DNA of 6,192 bases from Pleionea sp052032335. Lineage in GTDB: Bacteria; Pseudomonadota; Gammaproteobacteria; Enterobacterales; Kangiellaceae. Position numbers and translations under genes: made by a program. The first letter of the stretch is position 1, and every line of letters begins with the position of its first letter. This document shows positions 1-4,538 of the stretch, piece after piece. The stretch is taken from positions 1 through 6,192 of the forward strand of contig JBPEWV010000211.1 of NCBI GenBank assembly GCA_052032335.1, given 5' to 3'. The notes below the pieces were generated by a model. It made no database searches. It had not been told where the DNA came from and was given only the letters and a program-made list of their open reading frames with translations.

Positions 1-1851
1 GAATCCTCGGCGTCAACAGAAAAAGCCGAGGCGAGTAAACAAGTTGAATCAAGTTCCGAGACTTCGAACACCGAAGATGAAGAATTACCTTTGACGTTTG
101 AGGCTGAACAGGAATCTTTAGATGAGCCAGAGACAGCGCAATCGATTGCTGATGAAAAGCCTGAACCGTTTTTCGAATCGCCAGACAGTTTCGAAGTGGA
201 CGAAGAAACTTCGCAATCGGGTGACGAGGATTTTTCAGACTTTGATCTTGAAGGTGGCGAAGCAATTGACTTTGGATTGCCGGAAGAATCCCCCGAGATT
301 ACAGCCGAAAATGTTGAGGCAAACGAAACTGCGGTTACTGAGTCAGATACAGGTGTAACAGAGTTTGATCTGGGAGCGCCGCTTGAACTGGCAGAATCGG
401 AAGAATCAAACAGAACCGATGAAAGCCAACCCGACGAAAACCAATGGGAACTATCATCTGACTCGAATGACGATTCCACTGACGATAATTTCTTGTCGTC
501 TGATGAAACAACCGACGGTCAAGAACTTCAGGAATCGTTAAATCTGGAATTCGATTTGGAGACTGTCGACGACACTGACGCGAATGCTGCTAATGTAAGC
601 GCGGCCGACGACTCTCACAGTGAAGAACCATCGATTGAGACTCCCGAATGGACTTTGGAAGAGGTCGATGATTCCAGCGAATCACCAGCTGCTTTTGAGA
701 CACAAAAGTCTGACTCTTCGAATTTTGAGTCGCTCGAAGAAGACGAATTTTCCATCGATATCGATGATCAGGAGCTTGAGCAACTTACCGATAATGAGAC
801 TACCGAACCTGCTCAACCATCTGAAGATTTTGAGGTGGAGCTCACCGAATTTGGTGAGCAGGTTGCCGAACAGGAAGACGCTAACGAATCAATCGAATTG
901 GACAAGGCTGATTTCGAGTTGCAAGAGCAGCAAGATGCATCGGCCGATTCGACATTAGGCGATGCTTACCCTCCGGATCTACCCGACGATGAGTTGGAGT
1001 GGGAATCGCTTTCTGCAGAGAAAGAAGCACATGATCAGCTCATCGAGCCAGAGCCATTGCTCGACTCCGAGGCCGAATTGTCAGCAGTAGATGGCGCTGA
1101 GTTTAGCGAGGTTGAACTTAGCGATGCTGATTCAAACGATCATGAGTTAGACAGTGGTGAATTGGACGACGAATTGTCAGAAGCGGATATTCCCTTGCTT
1201 GATGATACGGCGGCGGATATGCAGTTTGAATTTGTCGAAGAAGAACAAGAGCCCGAAGCCGTTATCCCAGATCAAAAGCTCTGGGTGTTAGGAGCTTCGC
1301 TTGGCGGACCTGCAGCGGTGAAGCGATTTTTGCAGGCACTGCCAACAAAAATTGATTGCGCCTTTGTTTTGGCGCAGCACATTGATGACAGCTTCTTACC
1401 GGTGTTGTGTAATATTCTGGATTCTCAAACACCTTTTAAAGCGATCATTGTCGACCAAAAAATGAAAGTCGAATCGGGCTGTGTTTACATTGCGCCGATC
1501 CAGAATAAAATTGTTTTTGATGAAGACGGTTTTGTTGATGTACAACAAGAAAAATGGACGCCGCCTTATGCGCCATGCATTGACGATGTGGTCACCGAAG
1601 CCGGTTCCGTTTTTCAACACAATTGCGGTGTTATTATTTTTTCAGGAATGGGTAACGATGGCAGTGTCGGTGTGGAGCAAGTTATTGATAACGGCGTGAC
1701 CATTTGGGCACAGTCGCCCGATTCTTGCGCTAACAGCAGTATGCCCGATAGTGTTATGGAGCAAGAGCGAGCCGCTTATATTGGCAACCCTGAAGAATTG
1801 GCGTCGCAGTTAGTCGAATTTATCGAAAGCGCACAAGTGAAAAGCGCTTAA
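1..1851 (+). CDS. chpB: CheB-type protein-glutamate methylesterase with long acidic N-terminal tract (ChpB-like), 5' end outside window
   Basis: The reading frame is open from base 1, so the gene starts upstream; 616 residues are visible (numbered here from base 1). A TTG at 91 lacks a convincing ribosome-binding site and is not taken as the start. Residues 1 to about 420 are dominated by Glu, Asp, Ser and Thr, with scattered short motifs such as FDLE, FEVE and EWTL, and are probably disordered. The C-terminal part is a CheB methylesterase domain: GASLGG with the nucleophile Ser433, AQHID with His460 and SGMGNDG with Asp553. The spacing closely matches the known CheB triad. VESGCVYIAP and the MPDS stretch near the end are also family-typical. 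CheB enzymes hydrolyse glutamyl methyl esters on chemoreceptors and reset adaptation. The chpC-like gene follows after 17 bases, as in the Pseudomonas Pil-Chp cluster, where the receptor is PilJ. Whether a receiver domain lies upstream cannot be seen. The esterase assignment is firm; the Chp assignment rests on context. Confidence 0.88.
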   Translation, partial: ESSASTEKAEASKQVESSSETSNTEDEELPLTFEAEQESLDEPETAQSIADEKPEPFFESPDSFEVDEETSQSGDEDFSDFDLEGGEAIDFGLPEESPEITAENVEANETAVTESDTGVTEFDLGAPLELAESEESNRTDESQPDENQWELSSDSNDDSTDDNFLSSDETTDGQELQESLNLEFDLETVDDTDANAANVSAADDSHSEEPSIETPEWTLEEVDDSSESPAAFETQKSDSSNFESLEEDEFSIDIDDQELEQLTDNETTEPAQPSEDFEVELTEFGEQVAEQEDANESIELDKADFELQEQQDASADSTLGDAYPPDLPDDELEWESLSAEKEAHDQLIEPEPLLDSEAELSAVDGAEFSEVELSDADSNDHELDSGELDDELSEADIPLLDDTAADMQFEFVEEEQEPEAVIPDQKLWVLGASLGGPAAVKRFLQALPTKIDCAFVLAQHIDDSFLPVLCNILDSQTPFKAIIVDQKMKVESGCVYIAPIQNKIVFDEDGFVDVQQEKWTPPYAPCIDDVVTEAGSVFQHNCGVIIFSGMGNDGSVGVEQVIDNGVTIWAQSPDSCANSSMPDSVMEQERAAYIGNPEELASQLVEFIESAQVKSA

Positions 1852-1857
1852 CTTAGC

Positions 1858-1862
1858 AGGAG
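1858..1862 (+). promoter_or_regulatory. Ribosome-binding site that supports the GTG start of the chpC-like gene
   Basis: AGGAG sits 6 bases before the GTG at 1869. It lies in the 17-base gap after the chpB stop. This is a strong Shine-Dalgarno match and decides for the non-ATG start. Confidence 0.8.
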
Positions 1863-1868
1863 TATCAC

Positions 1869-2330
1869 GTGGAAACGAGTGTACCTGAAGTCTACAGCTT
1901 GATGATCCCAATCATCGATCGCAGTATTCTATTGCCCAATGTCACCGTGGCCGAGATTGTGCCTTTCAGTGATGTTGAATTGAGCAGTGAAGGGCCCGAC
2001 TGGCTTCTCGGGACTGTTCACTGGCACGGACAGGATCTGCCCATGATTTCACTGGACGTGTTGAATGGAGCGGAGGACTCTCAGGCCAATAAACGTGCCC
2101 GTGTGGCGATTGTTAATACCTTGAATAACGAAACAGACATTCCTCACATCGGTATCGTGGTACAAGGTATCCCTCGATTGACGCATGTAACAGAGCCGTC
2201 TGTGTCTTTGGTCGAGGATTCCAGTTTAGGGCCAGCGGATAAGGCAAAAGTTCAGATTGGTTCGATTCAGTCAACCGTCCCTGATCTGGACAAATTGGAA
2301 TCGCTAATTCGGGAAAATTTACCGCAGTAA
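1869..2330 (+). CDS. chpC: CheW-domain chemotaxis adaptor (ChpC-like)
   Basis: This is a 153-residue protein made almost entirely of one CheW-like domain. CheW proteins are cytoplasmic SH3-like scaffolds that couple chemoreceptors to a CheA-type kinase. Family-like segments are LLPNVTVAEIVP (21-32), the WLLGTVHWHGQDLP block followed by the MISLD strand (45-63, equivalent to the GxxxxRGxxxPVxDL region of CheW), RVAIVN (78-83), GIVVQGIPRL (95-104) and a C-terminal PDLDKLE (138-144). The GTG start has AGGAG 6 bases upstream. It lies 17 bases after the ChpB-like gene, so translation from one operon mRNA is likely. Pseudomonas ChpC is of similar size and also follows ChpB, and serves as an alternative adaptor in type IV pilus signalling. 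The genes that follow in P. aeruginosa (chpD, chpE) are absent; a convergent unrelated gene comes next. CheW fold is near certain; the ChpC name is inferred from order and size. Confidence 0.87.
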   Translation: METSVPEVYSLMIPIIDRSILLPNVTVAEIVPFSDVELSSEGPDWLLGTVHWHGQDLPMISLDVLNGAEDSQANKRARVAIVNTLNNETDIPHIGIVVQGIPRLTHVTEPSVSLVEDSSLGPADKAKVQIGSIQSTVPDLDKLESLIRENLPQ

Positions 2331-2343
2331 CTTTTATCCATCA

Positions 2344-2928
2344 TTAAGCCATCACCTGTTCAAGCCATTTGATTCCACAGCCTTTGGCAGGTACCTGGTG
2401 CTGTGGTCCCTGGCCGGTTAAGGCCACTTGCCGCATCGCTTCAACCAGTTCTCTGGGCGCTTTGGGATCGCTCTCTAAACCACAGCGATCGAGTCGGCCT
2501 CGGTACTGCAATTCCATGCAAGCGTTAAATCCAAAAAAATCAGGCGTGCAAACGGCACCGTATTGCCGAGCGACTTCTTGAGTGTCATCGAGTAGATAGG
2601 GGAAATTGTAGTTGTACTGGCTGGCCACCGACTTCATATAAGGGAATGCGTCTTCCGGGCATTGTGATGGATCGTTGGAATTAATGGCTACAACGCCTAT
2701 GCCCATACGATTCAACTGTTCGACATCGCTGATCAAATGTTTTCGAATGGCTTTTACATAAGGGCAATGGTTACTGATAAACATTACCAAAAGTCCCATG
2801 GCACCTCGACACCGTTGCAAGTTCCAGTGGGTACCATCGACACCGGGCAAAGAGAAACGACCCGCGGGCCTGCCAAAATCGCACGGTGGAGTTTGTAACT
2901 TTGCCATTTCAAGTGAGTCCAGTGTCAT
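2344..2928 (-). CDS. Thioredoxin-fold (AhpC/TSA or redoxin-like) family protein, single-Cys NHCPYV site
   Basis: This 194-residue protein belongs to a thioredoxin-like family usually annotated only as 'thioredoxin family protein'. Recognisable features are RFSLPGVDG near the N-terminus (24-32), LLVMFISNHCPYVKAIR (46-62, the active-site strand-loop-helix), VVAINSND (79-86), FPYLLDDTQEVARQYG (109-124), VCTPDFF (126-132, with the cis-Pro region) and a C-terminal GCGIKW (183-188). The usual CxxC is replaced by N-H-C-P, leaving Cys55; Cys127 and Cys184 also fall in family motifs, among eight cysteines in all. The reading frame is open up to an ATG at 3012, but the start is placed at 2928 because MTLDSLEM resembles the N-terminus of relatives as I remember them, and the extra 28 residues look like neither a signal peptide nor domain sequence. 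No clear ribosome-binding site precedes 2928. There is no signal peptide or membrane segment, so it is probably cytosolic. A redox or peroxide role is inferred; the substrate is unknown. Confidence 0.82.
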   Translation of the reverse strand: MTLDSLEMAKLQTPPCDFGRPAGRFSLPGVDGTHWNLQRCRGAMGLLVMFISNHCPYVKAIRKHLISDVEQLNRMGIGVVAINSNDPSQCPEDAFPYMKSVASQYNYNFPYLLDDTQEVARQYGAVCTPDFFGFNACMELQYRGRLDRCGLESDPKAPRELVEAMRQVALTGQGPQHQVPAKGCGIKWLEQVMA

Positions 2929-2947
2929 ATTGTTGTTTTTGTGCCTT

Positions 2948-2976
2948 ATATTAACGTTTATTATCCATAAGGTGAA
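2948..2976 (-). promoter_or_regulatory. Candidate sigma-70-like promoter for the thioredoxin-like gene
   Basis: On the minus strand TTCACC (2976-2971) and TAATAT (2953-2948) are separated by 17 bases; each matches the consensus at 4 of 6 positions. Transcription would start about 13 bases before the ATG at 2928, which fits a short leader lacking a Shine-Dalgarno sequence. Sequence match only. Confidence 0.3.
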
Positions 2977-3041
2977 GGTGCGCGATTTTAACCTGATAAA
3001 CACGCAAAACATTATGATTTAATTGGCTTTTTTGTTTTTTA

Positions 3042-3066
3042 TTTGAGTTGGCGATTTTTACTCAAA
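3042..3066. repeat. Inverted repeat TTTGAGT-N11-ACTCAAA, possible operator
   Basis: TTTGAGT (3042-3048) and its exact reverse complement ACTCAAA (3060-3066) flank 11 bases. The right arm is part of TTTTACTCAA (3056-3065), which recurs exactly at 3083-3092, 27 bases downstream. Three related half-sites in 51 bases of a divergent intergenic region could bind a regulator. No regulator is identified. Confidence 0.35.
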
Positions 3067-3119
3067 GACGCAGTTTTAGGGCTTTTACTCAATACCGATT
3101 CGAATTAAGCTGAAACAGG

Positions 3120-3148
3120 ATGAAAAATACAGCAGTACACAGTAGAAT
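3120..3148 (+). promoter_or_regulatory. Candidate sigma-70-like promoter for metK
   Basis: ATGAAA (3120-3125, 4 of 6 to TTGACA) and TAGAAT (3143-3148, 5 of 6 to TATAAT) are separated by 17 bases. Transcription would begin near 3155 and give a leader of about 100 bases. No better pair was found between 2990 and 3250, but a match of this quality can arise by chance in such DNA. Confidence 0.3.
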
Positions 3149-3214
3149 TGCACACATTTGGCGGTATAGCAGTCTGTTTAGCGAAGATCAGCGTATATCA
3201 CCCAGACATTTTGT

Positions 3215-3232
3215 ACCTCGCAGAGTCGAGGT
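3215..3232 (+). other. Short hairpin in the metK leader
   Basis: ACCTCG (3215-3220) and CGAGGT (3227-3232) form a perfect 6-bp stem with a 6-base loop, followed by TTTGTTAA. The 5' arm includes CCTC, which could instead pair with GAGG of the metK ribosome-binding site (3244-3247). It could affect translation or pausing. The stem is short and the T-run is interrupted, so a terminator call is not justified. Confidence 0.35.
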
Positions 3233-3258
3233 TTTGTTAACAAGAGGACTTTCAGTCA

Positions 3259-4419
3259 ATGGCGGAATACCAACTATTCACCTCAGAATCGGTCTCAGAA
3301 GGCCATCCCGACAAAATGGCGGATCAGATTTCTGATGCAGTACTCGACGCGATGCTCGTCGATGATCCCGATTCTCGTGTTGCTGTTGAAACCATGGTGA
3401 AAACTGGCATGGCGATTGTCGCCGGTGAAGTTCGAACGTCGACTTACGTCGATTTAGAAGACATTGTGCGGTCAGTCATCGAAGACATAGGCTACAACAG
3501 TTCCGATGTCGGGTTTGACGCCGCCAGTTGCGCCGTTTTAAACGCTATCGGAAAACAATCCGCCGACATCGCAATGGGTGTTGATGAAGCCGAAAACAAA
3601 GATCTGGGCGCTGGCGATCAGGGCTTGATGTTTGGCTACGCGACGAATGAAACCAGCGTGCTTATGCCTGCGCCAATTCATTACTCGCATCGTTTGGTCG
3701 AGCGCCAGGCAGAAGTACGAAAAAATGGTTCATTGCCATGGCTTCGACCCGATGCCAAATCCCAGTTAACCATGCGTTACGAAAATGGTAAGCCAGTGGC
3801 GGTCGATGCCCTGGTGTTATCAACACAGCACGATCCTGATGTGACTCAAGGCCAGATTCACGAGGCCGTAATGGAAGAAATCATAAAGCCTGTGATCCCT
3901 TCAGAATGGCTGCATGGTGATACTAAATACCATATTAATCCAACCGGTCAGTTTATTATTGGTGGCCCAGTAGGCGATTGTGGCTTAACGGGTCGTAAGA
4001 TTATCGTCGATACCTACGGCGGTATGGCGCGTCACGGTGGCGGGGCTTTCTCCGGTAAAGATCCCTCAAAAGTCGATCGTTCTGCCGCTTACGCGGGTCG
4101 CTACGTCGCAAAAAACATTGTTGCCGCCGGGTTGGCCGACAAATGTGAAATTCAGGTGTCTTATGCCATTGGCGTGGCCGAGCCAACGTCAATATCAATC
4201 AACACCTTCGGAACTCACAAAGTCGATGAAGTAACGATAGCCAAGTTAGTGCGTGAGCAGTTTGATCTGCGACCGCAGGGAATCATCGACATGTTGGATC
4301 TTAAGCGACCGATTTATCGTAAAACGGCAGCCTACGGCCACTTCGGTCGAGAAGATGTCGACTTTACCTGGGAAAAAACCGATAAGGCTGACGCACTTCG
4401 CAAGGCAGCTGGGTTATAA
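3259..4419 (+). CDS. metK: S-adenosylmethionine synthetase (methionine adenosyltransferase)
   Basis: The enzyme makes S-adenosylmethionine from methionine and ATP, releasing phosphate and pyrophosphate; it is cytosolic and normally tetrameric. The 386 residues compare with 384 in E. coli MetK. Signatures are intact: SEGHPDKMADQISD with the ATP/metal residues His16 and Asp18 at the N-terminus, GAGDQGLMFGYATNE (117-131), and the phosphate-binding loop GGGAFSGKDPSKVDR (260-274). Cys91 and Cys241 align with the two conserved cysteines of the E. coli protein. The ATG at 3259 has AGAGGA ending 10 bases upstream, and MAEYQLFTSESV is the usual N-terminus. It shares strand with ahcY, 119 bases downstream, the next-but-one enzyme of the methyl cycle. 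There is no terminator between them, so some cotranscription is likely in addition to any ahcY-specific promoter. The leader has repeats and a hairpin but no recognised SAM riboswitch. Confidence 0.98.
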   Translation: MAEYQLFTSESVSEGHPDKMADQISDAVLDAMLVDDPDSRVAVETMVKTGMAIVAGEVRTSTYVDLEDIVRSVIEDIGYNSSDVGFDAASCAVLNAIGKQSADIAMGVDEAENKDLGAGDQGLMFGYATNETSVLMPAPIHYSHRLVERQAEVRKNGSLPWLRPDAKSQLTMRYENGKPVAVDALVLSTQHDPDVTQGQIHEAVMEEIIKPVIPSEWLHGDTKYHINPTGQFIIGGPVGDCGLTGRKIIVDTYGGMARHGGGAFSGKDPSKVDRSAAYAGRYVAKNIVAAGLADKCEIQVSYAIGVAEPTSISINTFGTHKVDEVTIAKLVREQFDLRPQGIIDMLDLKRPIYRKTAAYGHFGREDVDFTWEKTDKADALRKAAGL

Positions 4420-4420
4420 T
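4415..4420 (+). promoter_or_regulatory. Candidate -10 element for a separate ahcY promoter, overlapping the metK stop
   Basis: A perfect TATAAT overlaps the metK TAA stop (4417-4419). Transcription would begin near 4427, about 10 bases before the riboswitch stem begins at 4437, where an aptamer transcript should start. No good -35 box is present at 16-18 bases (CGCACT-like sequence only) and there is no extended -10 TG, so an activator or weak use would have to be assumed. Confidence 0.4.
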
Positions 4421-4436
4421 AATCAGTTAGTTTTCC

Positions 4437-4510
4437 TTCCAGCTGAGGGGCGCTGCAGCGGATTATTTCTGTCACGCTCAGCTGGAATCAATCATTGTCT
4501 AAGGGCGCCC
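4437..4510 (+). promoter_or_regulatory. S-adenosylhomocysteine (SAH) riboswitch aptamer
   Basis: The segment folds into the SAH riboswitch architecture directly upstream of ahcY. P1 is a perfect 11-bp helix (4437-4447 with 4477-4487). The conserved-looking GCGCTGC follows on its 5' side. P2 can form from GCGGA (4458-4462) with TTCTGT (4468-4472, 4467 in the loop), including G-U pairs. A 3' segment GCGCCC (4505-4510) pairs exactly with GGGCGC (4448-4453) to give the pseudoknot. The spacer 4488-4504 can form only a very small hairpin (CAA 4489-4491 with TTG 4495-4497). SAH riboswitches are known in beta- and gammaproteobacteria upstream of ahcY, bind SAH in strong preference to SAM, and raise expression when SAH accumulates. 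Assignment rests on architecture, motifs and the downstream gene together. Confidence 0.92.
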
Positions 4511-4525
4511 ATTCGAAATGAATGG
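4509..4525 (+). promoter_or_regulatory. Predicted ribosome-site-sequestering hairpin of the SAH riboswitch
   Basis: CCATTC (4509-4514) pairs perfectly with GAATGG (4520-4525) around a GAAAT loop. The 3' arm includes the first two G residues of the ahcY ribosome-binding site GGAGAGA. The 5' arm begins with C4509 and C4510, which are also the last two bases of the pseudoknot 3' strand, so the two structures compete. TTGTCT (4495-4500) can also pair with AGACAA (4528-4533) and lengthen the closed state across an internal loop. This would make SAH binding turn translation on. It is a structural prediction from base pairing only. Confidence 0.6.
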
Positions 4526-4530
4526 AGAGA
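4524..4530 (+). promoter_or_regulatory. ahcY ribosome-binding site
   Basis: GGAGAGA ends 8 bases before the ATG at 4539, which selects that start over the in-frame ATGs at 4518 and 4569. Its first two G residues lie in the predicted switching hairpin. Confidence 0.8.
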
Positions 4531-4538
4531 CAAAACAC

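Larger units (their letters stand above)
2929..3258. other. Divergent intergenic region between the thioredoxin-like gene and metK
   Basis: These 330 bases separate two divergent genes and contain no convincing coding sequence. The region is AT-rich around 3010-3060. It holds a minus-strand promoter candidate (2948-2976), an inverted plus direct repeat set (3042-3092), a weak plus-strand promoter candidate (3120-3148), a 6-bp hairpin (3215-3232), a 10-base palindrome (3234-3243) and the metK ribosome-binding site AGAGGA (3243-3248). No MetJ-type operator and no known SAM riboswitch was recognised. Confidence 0.7.

Noticed and set aside
91..93. TTG as the start of the CheB-type gene
   Set aside because: The frame is open back to base 1 with the same acidic composition, and no ribosome-binding site precedes the TTG; the gene starts outside the window.
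1396..1620. Minus-strand open frame of 74 codons inside the CheB domain
   Set aside because: It overlaps a conserved catalytic domain on the other strand and shows no family resemblance; treated as a shadow.
2375..2406. CCACAGC/GCTGTGG inverted repeat enclosing the palindrome CAGGTACCTG, as a terminator for chpC
   Set aside because: It lies within the coding sequence of the convergent gene, has an internal loop and no T-run on either strand.
2929..3012. 28-residue N-terminal extension of the thioredoxin-like protein from an ATG at 3012
   Set aside because: It resembles neither a signal peptide nor family sequence, and it would cover the best promoter candidate of that gene.
3196..3219. MetJ-type met box near AGACATTT
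   Set aside because: One 8-mer matches AGACGTCT at 6 of 8, but the adjacent 8-mers match at 3 and 1, so there is no tandem array.
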